Assembly: GCA_026545225.1 (NCBI GenBank)
Contig: CM048848.1
Location: 18,341,353-18,405,352, forward strand
Length of the DNA: 64,000 nt
Direction: 5' to 3'
From: Cornus controversa
Taxonomy: Eukaryota > Streptophyta > Magnoliopsida > Cornales > Cornaceae
Part shown: in pieces, positions 10,230 to 21,473 of the stretch
Layout: the number at the start of each line of letters is the position of its first letter
How positions within the stretch are numbered: position 1 is the stretch's first letter
The notes under the pieces: model-generated
What the model saw: the letters and a program-made list of their open reading frames with translations, nothing else
Told to the model about the DNA's origin: nothing
The model's database searches: none
Translations under genes and position numbers: made by a program

Positions 10230-11618
10230 TGATGTGGCTTTGACTTCAATTATATTGTAAGCTTAATTTTGCCCCTTTTTATCAAAATATAATTAAACCA
10301 CTCGCAAGAGCACGAATCTTTGTAGATACGGTTCTATATAGAGGGTATCGATCTCACGAGGACTAGTCGTAATTGTCTTAAAGAAAGATTAATTCCACTT
10401 TAATCCTAAAAACAGGGTTTTGAGTTTTTGTTTATAAAACTATTGCATGAATGTAATAACAATAAAATTAAAGAGTAAAGGATGGGAGAGAGAACTAGGG
10501 GTGGTTTCCACCACTAGCCATTCACATGTTCATAAGTGTAGTAAGCATGGGATTCATAAATTAAATGCCTAGCAATGTCATTAGGCTTGTGACCTCAATG
10601 ACATATCAAAAGATTAATATGTGTGCTAACCTATCATAATCCATCTTCAACAAGCATAGCTCTTCAACCTAACTAACTACCTAATTACCCTACACTCTAA
10701 GTGAACCTACATGCATCCAAACTACCTTATCTTGGCATGGTTTATACAAGCAAACACCACACATTCATTTAAACACCATTATCTAGCCATCATTTACACT
10801 TCTTGTGGAATATGCAAATGTTGTGCATTCAAATGACAAAATCTACTCTAAGACAAGAATAAACTCCATATCAAATGAATATATATAAGAAATGTATAAG
10901 TGTACATTGTCACTAGACTAGATAATCAACATTTAATTACAAATCCCAAAGTGCTACAAAAATGAACAAGTTTACATGGCTAGGGGCTTCAACAACACCC
11001 TAGTAGAGAAGTTAGTTGCTCATGGTTGCCTTGCACTCTTCCATTGATGGAGAAGATGAAGCTTCTTGGTCTGGTTTAACTCCTCTTTCTCCTTTCCCGA
11101 AGGTCTCTCCTTGTGTATTCTGATGTGTATGAGAGATATATGTGAGAAATGTGGTTTCTTTGTGCTTTATGGCTCCTTTTTCCAACCTTGGGCCCCACCA
11201 TATATATATATATATATCAATATATATATATCCATTATATCAAGAAGGTCCCCAAGGGTCTTGTTCAAGTCAGACAATCCCCCTAAGTCGTGCAAAAAGG
11301 GGGATTTTGTTGCAAGTGGGAGAGTAGGTGAGCAAGTGGGCAAGTGGCTTTTGCAGAATCTCGATCAATCGAGATTGGATCTCGATTGATCGGGATTTCA
11401 ATAAATCGAAATGAGATCTCGATTGATCGAGATGCCTTGGCTGCAATTTCTGATTTTTCTCTTCAGTTGCAAATAGCCTCAAAATTTTGCTCTTTCTACT
11501 ACAAGGCCTGCAATACATCAAAAACACAAAAATACCGTAAACATATCTCGGTAAACGTAGAAACGGAACAACATATGCAATAAAGAGGATTCAAATGCAT
11601 AGAATTGAACACTTATCA
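10230..11618 (-). repeat. Athila 3' LTR (1389 bp)
   Basis: Begins TGATGTGG and ends TTATCA, pairing with 24144-25544. It contains a TA-rich stretch (11200-11232) and four copies of the TCGAT palindrome (about 11357-11433), where the 5' LTR has five. Confidence 0.96.
11355..11433. repeat. Four TCGATYRATCGA palindromes in the 3' LTR
   Basis: ATCTCGATCAATCGAGAT, ATCTCGATTGATCGGGAT, ATTTCAATAAATCGAAAT and ATCTCGATTGATCGAGAT in a row. Two units carry point changes that weaken the palindrome. Confidence 0.88.
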
Positions 11619-11631
11619 CACCCCCAAACTT
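11619..11631 (-). other. Athila polypurine tract
   Basis: On the minus strand AAGTTTGGGGGTG directly abuts the 3' LTR start, the standard site for plus-strand DNA priming. Confidence 0.85.
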
Positions 11632-13388
11632 ACATATTGCTAGTCCCTTAGCAATGTAATATTACAAAAATGAAATTAACTATCTTATACAAAAATTTAA
11701 TCATGCTCAGTCATCAACGAGATAAAGGGCGATCATCCGTTCATTTCACATTTGGCAAATGCAATAAGTATTACTGAACTATGCGGTCATTAGCAAAAAT
11801 GGACTTTCACAAGCTATAAATAAATGACGGTCCCCACATAATGGCCAATTCGAACAAAACTACAAACTCCAACCCCAAAATCCTCTTTGAAAAGTGAACA
11901 TGCATTCTAACGCATGGCTTTTGTCATATTTGGAGAAGAATAAGAACAAATCTATTTTTAAGAGAAAAACTCATTGAAAACGTTCGACACCGTTGTTCAT
12001 TATCACAAAACATTCATGATTGCTCATGCGCGGGTGACCGTGCAATGCTTAGCTCTTTTTGCTTTCTTGTAAGCCTATGTAGCGGCATTGGGTCAATGAC
12101 TCCCAAACCAATTGGTTTTAGGGCATTAGGTGAAGAAACACCCTCGGACTTAATAATCGAGCTTACAAGGCGATGAGCTTAAGCAAGCCACCCGCTTATT
12201 ATTGCTCAACCTTGCACACTTATACGCGAATACTCCCTGTTTTGAGGCATAGAGATCCGGTTTATTGAGTGAGAAGGCTTATTACATTTATTTTATAATA
12301 TTTTTTTTTTACAATAATCGGAAGAACTTATTCTTTAAGTTGTTGAGATAAAAACAGAAATTTACAAAATTCTTCATCAGACTTATACCCCACAATTTGA
12401 AATACATGTGTGCGAATTTGTGCGGTTAAGGACAAATTTAGTGCCAGAACTATACGTGCTCATATTTGGACAAAAATGTAGACCGTTCTAGCCTACTATA
12501 TAGCTTGCAAAAGTGCAGGTATTTACAATGTTAAAGTTCTTAACTACCTGCTGCATTTACCTCGGACATTTATTCGAATGATCTTCCTTTTAAAAGTAAG
12601 ACATCATAGCAAGCATGCAAAAATATCAAGAAAAAGAAACTCTACTCTACAATGACACTCAATCAAAGACTGAACATTGCATGCATATGCAAGTGGTATA
12701 GCATACCGCACCCCCAAACTTAAATGCAACATTGTCCTCAATGTTTGGACAAGAAGAACAAGGAAAGAATTTACCGGGATTGCAGAACGTGACAAAAACA
12801 GTATTCCAACAGTAGCGGTCATCCTACAAATAAGAAAAACCTGCACAGAACACCAACTGGATACCACGAGCATTAAAAGGAACAAAAAGTACATGAAAAG
12901 ATCATAATGAAATAATAATGCACAAACGGACAATGCCAAAATCACTGCATATCTAAGGGTCTGAACTAGTGTTTCCCAATTGTCTAAGAGGTCTATGCGA
13001 TAAGATATTGACTATCCAGGCACGCTAACGTATAACATACAAAGGGGCTGCCTTTCTTTATTAACGCCATACTGCATTGAAGCAATCTCAACAGTATTGG
13101 GAATTGAAATCAGGCGGTAATAAACGAAAATCATCAACTGAATCACATATAACAAGCAGACAAGTGGTACTACATACATAGTCAAAGGATAGAGAACAAC
13201 TATATTGACAGAAAGCAAAAATAAAGACAGTAAAGATAACACATGGTATAAAAGAAAAGACAACTGTATTCCATATATATGAAAATGAGTTCAGTACAAA
13301 GTGTACATGCAGCTGGAATACTCATAAAAAGAAAAAAAATATGGCCAACATGGCCTATCAAAAATAAATAAAGAAAAATACAGAAAGT
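11632..13388 (-). other. Athila 3' non-coding region
   Basis: About 1.75 kb without credible coding content, typical of the long region between the last ORF and the 3' LTR in Athila elements. It contains the duplicate PPT-like motif at 12709. Confidence 0.6.
12709..12721 (-). other. Second polypurine-tract-like motif, 1.1 kb inside
   Basis: The 13-mer AAGTTTGGGGGTG of the real PPT is repeated exactly here on the minus strand. It is preceded by a short inverted repeat (AACATTGAGGACAATGTT). Confidence 0.7.
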
Positions 13389-13393
13389 AAAAC

Positions 13394-15870
13394 TGATGGT
13401 CCGAAAAGCCCATGAGCATGTTTGCCCAAGTTTTAATGTCAAAAGGATCTACAAGGGCATTAGTGTCATTTTACTTTGGATGATAAATTTTGGATTTGCT
13501 TTTCATGATTTATTTAATTATCCTGTTTTTATTTTATGTGCACTAACCGAATTGCAGGGACATGCTGGGTATTTAAATTCGAAGGACATTTTGAAATTTG
13601 TTTCAAGGACATAAATAGTGCAAGGGTATTTTGGGAATTTACAACATTAGGGTTTCATAACTTGTGTGTCTTTATTTAAAAAAAAAAAGAAAAAGAAAAA
13701 ATGGTATGCTTGCTGATGGGGGTGGCATATTTGTGGAGTGTTAGTTTTGAAACAAATGATGATGTGGCGCATAAAGGGATAGTGTGTGGCTTCAGCTGAT
13801 AGTTTATACATATATATATATATTATTTTATGCCTAGGGTTTGAAAAAATAGACATATGGGCTGATATATATATAGATTGAAAGTGGTTTTGGGGGAGTA
13901 GCCGTTAGAGAGAAGTAGAAGGATGAGATAGAGAGAGGAAGAGAGCAGCGGCTGGATGAGATAGAGTGAGAGAGAGAGTGATGGTGGTTGCGAGAGTTGA
14001 TGAGATTGGTGCTGGATGAGATCTTCTAGCTATGTAGGAATCTTGAGCTCATCTAGTCATGACGGAAATTCAGAGGAGACCACGAGAAAGCAACGGCTAC
14101 GACCTGAATATTGGAATCTTCATCGCCGGCAGTAACTGGGTCATCTTCTTCAACAATTCTTCGCTGAAAAATCAGTACTGCATGATTGCTCACCTTCATC
14201 AATTTCAATTAGCATCTTCGACTCAACTTAATTGAATCATAGAATCTTTCCTTGGGTAAAATACTTCTATTCTCTTTCTATTACACTATCACAGGCGCAC
14301 CATCACTACACTCTCACAGGCGCACGTTTGAGGCTTACATGTTGACACTCACAATCACAGGCGCACTATTTCATTATGCATTTGTGTTGATTTTTTAAGC
14401 TTACTTTCAGAAATTTCAAGTAGCTGAAATTTTCCTTGTTGAAAATCTGAATTATTGTTGCTGATTTTAAGCTCAAAATATACTGAAAATTCATGTTGTT
14501 GTTGCTGATTTTTAATGTTGTATTTGCTTGTTTTAAAATGCTGAAAATGCTGAATTGTAGCTATCATAGAATGCTAGAAAATGCTGAATTGTAGCTGTCA
14601 TATTATGCTTGAAATTGCTGAAGTGTTGCTGCCATAGTATGCTGAAAATTGCTGATTTTAGCTGTCCAAAATTGCTAATATTGCTGTCCACATGTTGCTG
14701 ATTTTTGCTATCTAAAATGCTGTTTATGGCTGTCCGAAATTGCTGAATATTGCGGTCCAAAATACTGATTATAGCTGTCCAAAAATGCTGATTTAAGCTG
14801 TCATAGTATGCTAGAAATTGCTAAATATTGCTGTTCGAAATTGCTGTTCATTGCTGTCCAAGAGTGCTGATTTGAGCTGATTAATAATGCTGATTTGGAA
14901 ATTAATAATGCTGATTTGGAAATTAAAATGCTGATTTTGATTTGATGAATGAGCTGAATTTAAATTGCTAAAATGCTGATTTTGAATGGATGAATGTGCT
15001 AAATTTAAAGTGCTAATTATGCTGTCAATTGTTATACCTGTTTACATGAGCTCTGTGCTATTAACTTCTACTCTAGTTGCTGCCAAGTATATTTAAATAA
15101 CAGGTACACAGACCAAGCAGTATCAGGACAGCTGATAAAAAGAATTACACCTAATTGAATGGAAGTCTAAGAAGCTGAGGACGGAATTATTTGAAAGAGA
15201 GAACTTTTACAAGATCGTTGCAGCTACACTTAAGGGTGTACATATTGAAGCCAATCATTGAAGAAATTCAAGAGTCATGATCTGCCAAGAAGACAAGTGA
15301 CCAAGTCATTGTCATACCAGACCTTGAAGACTACCTATCAGAGGTTGAAGATTTGAAGATCAACTTTGAAGACCATATTTGATTTGAAGATTGAGTTGAA
15401 GACCATCTTACAAAGCTTGAAGAGTTGCTGCTCAAGACATCGAACTGACTCCACTATCACTAAGTATAGTCCAAGTATAGGGATACTTTGGACAGGGGGA
15501 GTGTGAGTGATTGTGGTGAGATTGAGGTGAGATAACTTGGGCTTTGGGAAGTCCAAGTTGGGATTGAGAGCGGAAAAGCTGTTGTGAGAATTGGTGAGAG
15601 TGGTTCAGGCCTAGGAAGGCTGTGAACTGGGTGAGTGCTGGAGCGAACTATGTTGTGAGTTGGGTGAGTGAGAGAGTGATTGAGAGATTCACTGTACTAC
15701 CCTTTCAGACATAGTGGAGCTCAGTTCGAAGAGGTTTTTTCCCACCTTGGGGTTTCCTCTATAAATCTGTCTGTCCATCAAATTGTGTGATTGCATGTTC
15801 CAGCCAAACTTGCAATATTAGGAAGAAAAATTAAAGAACCTATTCACCCCCTCCCCCTCTAGGTTCATCA
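13394..15870 (+). mobile_element. Solo LTR (about 2.5 kb, copia Sirevirus-like family) nested in Athila
   Basis: It starts TGATGG, ends TTCATCA, and is flanked by AAAAC at 13389-13393 and 15871-15875. The 3' part (about 15380-15870) matches, in reverse, the element at 39382-41917. Shared segments include the GTCCAAGTATAGGGATACTT stretch, the CCCAAGCTAT/ATAACTTGGGCTTTGGG stretch and the ending ACCCCCTCCCCCTCTAGG. The two elements have almost the same length (2477 and 2536 bp), which supports reading each as a single long LTR. No PBS or coding DNA follows, so it is solo. The 5' third is not alignable by eye to the other copy. Confidence 0.65.
14380..15010. repeat. Degenerate tandem repeat rich in TTGCTGAAAATTGCTGTCC
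   Basis: Dozens of loosely conserved 12-30 bp units built around TGCTGA and GCTGTCCAAAAT. It occupies the same relative place as the AGCAATATGGAATTC repeat in the related LTR at 40140-40370. Confidence 0.7.
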
Positions 15871-15896
15871 AAAACAAAAAGTGGAAATAGATAGAT

Positions 15897-17120
15897 CTAC
15901 TCGAGGGCGGGTGGTGGTGGTGGTGGCTCGGTGGGACCAGAGGTGGAGGTGGAAGCTCGACCTGCGAACATGAACTGCAGGTCCTGTCGGAAGGCTCGGA
16001 ACTCGTCTAAGATCACCCTCTGACCTTGTGCCAGAGAAGAAATGTCCGATCTGATGCCCTCCAGCAGACTCTGCATCACCTGGACGTGCTCCTCAAAACC
16101 CTACTGGAGCCGCTCTACATCAACTGCCAGGCAGGAGTAGCCCGTTGCCAGGATGTCATGCCGCTCTACAGCAATATCCATCTCCTCCTCCTCCATCTCC
16201 TCGTCAGAAGACTCACCCTCTTCAGGCTCACCCTCATCCAACTCCACCGGGGCATCCATATCTACATCCTCTGGTGGATCACCCCGGTGGTCCTGTCGCT
16301 CTAAGTGTCGCCTCACCCTCTCCCACTGAGCAGATGTGAAGTGGGCGGGCGGTGCCAACTGAATGTCAGTATCACTGACCGGTAGACTGGCACGACTGAG
16401 AAGATCTACGACCAGGAAAGGAAAGGGAAGCCGCCAACTCGCTGCTCGCCTCATCCTCTTGTTGACAAGGCCGTCCCAGATCTTAAACATTTGCCCCCAT
16501 ATCAGCGACGGGACAGAAAACCACGTGCCCGTGTGGAAAGCGTAAAGGCAACAGAGGAGGTCGCCCCTGCGCTCTGCCACGTGCTGCAGAGGACACGCAT
16601 TCTTGATGAGAACGGTGTCCAGGAACCATAATCTACTAGGGCACATCGATTTGGACGTGCAGTTGTGACTAGGCGTGGTAAACGCCCTGCCACACATGTC
16701 CATCACGATAGAGAATAGCATTGTGTCTGCTGGTAGCTCGACCCTGTAAGTCAGTCGACCGTCCTGGTCAACCATATCTAGAGGTTGCTGGTGAGGGATG
16801 CCGAACATCTGTGCAATCCGGCCCGGCGTGATAGTGATCGTCGTGGTCCCCACGACCGTCTCCAATGTGTCCGGCGCTATGCAGGAGTAGGTTATGCGCT
16901 CATAAAAGACCTGCACCAAGCGCTCGTGTGCCACATCAGTGGGAGGCACACATAATCAGTCGAGGCGACGCCGCCTGAGCTCTGCTACAGCCCACGAGCT
17001 GTCGGGACGCGTCTCGAACTCTCTCAGGTCAAATAGCTGCTCCGGGTGAAACTTCCGAGACTGGAAGGCTCGCCCGAGCACATCTCTGACAGCACCGAGG
17101 GCATTCTTCACCCTCGCCAT
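15897..17120 (-). pseudogene. Athila envelope-region ORF (putative plant transposon protein domain), two in-frame stops
   Basis: A single minus-strand frame runs from ATG 17118-17120 (MARVKNALGAVRDVLGR) to a TAG at 15897-15899, interrupted by TGA at 16956-16958 and TAG at 16101-16103, about 405 codons in all. The middle (FYERITYS..., GRIAQMFGIPHQ, LWFLDTVLIKNACPLQH, LPFPFLVVDLL) resembles the domain of unknown function that plant Athila-type elements often carry after pol, in the place of an envelope-like gene. A very acidic stretch follows (about residues 310-330), then a helical segment (GIRSDISSLAQGQRVILDE) and a proline run. I see no signal peptide or obvious membrane anchor, so an envelope role is not supported. 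The DNA is far richer in G+C and CpG than its surroundings. Confidence 0.6.
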
Positions 17121-17777
17121 GATCTCAGAGCAGTCTGCACTTTATTCCAAAAATTATGTAAATAAAAAGAAAATAGGAGGAATGCTAAACTAAGAATAAA
17201 AATAAAATAAAAGTACTGAGGTTCTAGCCCATGGTGCTGAGACATGTATTCAAAAATTCGCTCTCAACGAGACAGCTTGAGCGGATGCAACCGAAACGAT
17301 GGGCCACGGTTGCAAACCGTACATTAAGCATTTGAAACAAAAAAAATGCAATATCTCACCCATACATGCATTCCTACCCCCCCCCCCCCCCCGAAATCCC
17401 ATTGTGAATATTGCACATGCACCATTCCAACCCAACATCATCTGTCTATGTTTATTATGCCGTAAAACTACCAAAAATAGCGAGAAAGTACGCAAAAGAT
17501 AGCCATGCATCGCTTACCTCAAGGTGAAGATGACGATCGGCACAAAAAGATGAAGACCCAACTCGCAGCTACGAAGAGATGAGCGTGTGCGTGCTAGCGG
17601 TGATCTCGGACGATGGTGAACGGCGGTGGATGGTCGGGAATGGTAGATCAAGTGTGGGACGGTGCTTGGGGAAGCCCTGGCTTGCTCGGAGAAGAGAAAG
17701 AAGTCGAATGGTCTTTTGAAATGAGAGGGAAGCCCAACGGTTTAAATAAGAATTCGGCTCACGTGCAGGCATCGCGT
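17121..17777 (-). other. Athila spacer between pol and the envelope-region ORF (part 1)
   Basis: Non-coding, with a C-run at 17379-17394. Short frames here overlap on both strands and look random. Confidence 0.5.
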
Positions 17778-18062
17778 CCATCTCGATTGATCGAGATGTA
17801 CATCTCGATCAATTGAGATTTTGATTAATCGAGATCCTTCTTCAATGAATCGAGACTTTACTTCGATCAATCGAGATTTTACTTCGATCAATCGAGATTT
17901 CGATCGATCGAGGACCTATCGAAGTGCTATCGAAGAATACTACCTCTCGGGACTTTGGACTTGATAAATTCTCTGCATTATTTCGATCAATCGAGACCAA
18001 AATCTCAATCAATCGAAATCTCGATTGATCGAGATCTTGGTTTCGATCAATCGAGATGCTCA
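17778..18062. repeat. Largest cluster of TCGATYRATCGA palindromes (about eleven units)
   Basis: Between 17778 and 18062 roughly eleven full or partial units of TCGATCAATCGA / TCGATTGATCGA occur, spaced 5-40 bp. Some have drifted (CTTCAATGAATCGAG, ATCTCGATCAATTGAG). This cluster is in the internal region, not in an LTR. Confidence 0.85.
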
Positions 18063-18209
18063 AAAACAGTCAGCTTGAGTTTTTCTTTCATGGACTTGGA
18101 TTTATGGGACTTAGATGCCAAATTACTTAGATACAAAGGTTACTTTGGATTAAAGGGACATCATGGAATCATGATAGCTACCATGGCTATGCCACCTTAC
18201 ATGTCTATG

Positions 18210-21200
18210 GCATGACGTTTGAATCGGCTCACGAGTCAAAATATACGGGATCCGTCAAAGTGACGACATCCACGTATTCGGTGGTAACTTGGTCATCCAT
18301 GCACGCTTTTAAGTGCTGCCCGTTTACTTTGAACAACGATCCATCTTTCAAGTCCTTCAATTCCACCGCTCCATGGGGAGCAATAGAATTAACCAAAAAT
18401 GGACCATCCTAACGGGAGCGAAGTTTTTCGGGAAACAAATGGAGGTGTGAATTGCACAACTATACTTTTTGGCCCTGAGAAAACATTTTGACTTGAATAT
18501 TACAATCATGAAAGGCCTTGGACTTTGCCTTGTAGATTTTAGCATTCTCATACGCGTCATGTCGCAATTCTTCCAATTCATTTAATTGAAGCTTTCGATT
18601 AGATCCGGTCGTTTGCATGTCAAAATTGAAAGTTTTGGTGGCCCACATAGCTTTATGCTCCAATTCAACCGGGAGATGGCACGCTTTGCCATAAACCAAC
18701 CGGTAAGGGACATTCCAATGGGAGTTTTATATGTGGTTCGGTAAGCCCATAATGCATCATTTAGTCGCAATGACCAATCCTTCCGGTCAGGCCGAACGGT
18801 TTTCTCAAGAATGTTCTTAATCTCCCTATTGGATATCTCTACTTGGCCACTAGTTTGAGGATGGTACGGGGTGGCTACTTTGTGTGTGACAGAGTATTTG
18901 GTAAGCAAGGTTCGAAGGAACCGGTTACAGAAATGTTTACCTCTGTCACTGATGAAGGCCCGAGGTGTACCAAACTGGCTAAAGATATTCGCTTGAATGA
19001 ACTTAACCACGACTGCGTGATCATTGGCTTTGGTAGCAACTGCCTCTATCCACTTAGATACGTAGTTCACCACCACAAGTATGTACTCATGACTAGTAGA
19101 GGGTGAAAATGGTCCCATGAAGTCAATGCCCCACACATCAAATATCTCAATAATAAGAATAGGGTTGAGAGGCATCATGTCCTTCCGAGACATCGCGCCT
19201 AGGTGCTGACATCGCTCACAAGAGCGGCAGAATGAATATGCATCCCGATGAAGTGTTGGCCAGAAAAATTCGCATTGAAGAATTTTTGCTGTGGGTTTCT
19301 TAGCACTAAAGTGTCCCCCACAAGCGAGTGTATGACAAAATTTGAGAATGCTTTGGAATTCACTGTTGGGTACACACTTTCGAATTATTTAATCGGGGTA
19401 ATATTTGAACAATTGAGGATCGTCCCAATAATACGATCGTGATTGGGAGAGAAAACGATCCTTCTCTTGCTTGGTCCAAGAAGATGGTATTTTACCGTTT
19501 ACCAAGTAGTTAACCACATCCGCATACCAAGGGATACTCTCTTGAGAAATGACAAAGAGTTGTTCATCCGGGAAGGATTCACAAACTGGAATGGAGTTAT
19601 GGAGGGATTCAACAAGAATTCTAGAAAAGTGGTCAGCCACCACATTTTCAGTTCCCTTTTTGTCTCTAATCTAAAAATTGAACTCTTGCAACAAGAGTAT
19701 CCATCTGATCAACCTAGGCTTGGTGTCCTTTTTGGCCAAAAGATGTCGGAGGGTAGCATGGTCCGAATAGACAATGACCTTTGAACCTAATAAATAAGCT
19801 CGAAATTTGTCTAAAGCAAATACTACCGCAAGGAACTCCTTTTCAGTTGTGGTATAATTGATTTGAGCCTCGGAAAGGGTTTTACTTGCGTAGTAGATTA
19901 CATGTGGCAATTTGTCTACTTGTTGCGCTAAGACCGCACCCATGGTATAATCAGATGCATCACACATAATCTCAAATGGGAGAGCCCAATTTGTAGGGAT
20001 AAGAATTAGAGCAGTTGTAAGCATTGTGCGGAGTTTTTCAAAAGCGCTAAGGCACGCCTCATCAAAGGTAAAGCAAGATTCTTTTTCAAGAAGGCAGCAC
20101 AAAGGCCGAGAGATCTTGCTAAAGTCTTTGATGAAACGGCGATAAAAGCCCGCATGTCCAAGGAATGAACGAATCTCTCTCACCGTTGATGGTGGAGGAA
20201 GTTTGGAAATGAGTTCAACCTTGGCTTTGTCAACCTCGATTCCTCTCTTAGACACAATGTGCCCTAGGACGATACCTTCTTGAACCATAAAATGGCTCTT
20301 TTCCCAACTAAGAATTAGGTTGGTCTCTTGACATCGTTTGAGAACACGGGATAGATTTTTGAGGCATGATTCAAATGAAGGCCCAAAAATGAAAAAATTA
20401 TCCATGAACACTTCCAAGAATTTCTCCACCATGTCCGAAAAGATAGACATCATACACCATTGAAAAGTCACCGGTGCATTGCACAACCCAAAGGGCATGC
20501 GTCTATAAGCAAATGTGCCGAAAGGACATGTAAAGGTGATTTTCTCTTGGTCCCTCGGGTCTATAGCAACCTGATTATAGCCAGAATATCCATCTAAAAA
20601 GCAATAAAAACTTTGCCCGGCTAATCTCTCCAAGATTTGATCAATAAAGGGGAGGGGGAAGTGATCTTTTCGAATGGCTGAATTTAATTTCCTATAATCT
20701 ATGCACACTCTCCATCCCGTGGTGGTGTGTTGGGGAACTAATTCATCCTTATCATTTGGTTGCACCGTAATACCGGACTTCTTCGGAACCACTTGAGTGG
20801 GACTAACCCACTTGCTATCTGAGATGGGGTAAATGATCCCCGCTAGTAACTTCACCACCTCCTTCATTACAACGTCCTTCATATTTGGATTTAATCGACG
20901 TTGTGCCTCCCTTGAGGTTTTTGCATCATCTTCCAAGTGTATGCGGTGCATACAAATAGAAGGATCTATTCCCTTAAGATCTGCCACACTCCATCCTATT
21001 GCTTCCTTGTGCTCTTTTAGTACCTTAAGGAGTTCCATCTCTTGATCATCGGTGAGATTGGAAGCAATAATGACTGGAAGGGTCTCATTAGCGCCCAAGA
21101 AAACATACTTGAGTGTAGCCAGTAGAGGCTTGATCTCAAGTTGTGGTGGGGAAGTTAATGAAGGAGTTTGGGAGGTTTTGGACAAAGGAGGCAAGGGTTC

Positions 21201-21473
21201 TTTCGGAACTCTCCATTTAGGCAAATCCGTGATAGTAGTGACATTGAGCATTGAATTGACTTTACAAATGGATCGCTCAATGTCAAAATCGTCATAGTTG
21301 AAATGGTTTATGCATGCCTCTAAAGGATCCTTAGAAAGAGTAGAAGGGAGTGCTTCTTGAACAAGGTCTTCCACTACATCAACACAAAAGCACTCACTTT
21401 CATCGGATGTGTGGTGAGAAGCATTAAAGATGTTCAAACGGACTTTCATATTCCCGAAAGAGATATCCATCAC
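18210..21473 (-). pseudogene. Athila pol: reverse transcriptase, RNase H, integrase
   Basis: One minus-strand frame from 21473 to about 18582 carries, in order: RT ([31 protein letters not shown]), an active site that reads FMDN where FMDD is expected (20397-20405), RNase H ([33 protein letters not shown]), a zinc-binding integrase N-terminus (CHTLACGGH ... CRSCERC), and the integrase core with all three acidic positions ([26 protein letters not shown]). TAG at 19671 and TAA at 19389 interrupt it. A frameshift near 18700 moves the C-terminal part ([17 protein letters not shown]...) to another frame that ends near 18210. The protein would copy and insert the element, but it is inactivated at least four times. 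Close similarity to Athila/Calypso integrases fixes the lineage. Confidence 0.93.

Noticed and set aside
14355-14760. Asn/Ser/Gln-rich ORFs on the minus strand
   Set aside because: Translations of a degenerate TGCTGA repeat inside a solo LTR.
17379-17394. C-run as a possible structural (i-motif) element
   Set aside because: A single homopolymer whose length is prone to sequencing error, with no paired feature. The same applies to the C-runs at 8041 and 27946.
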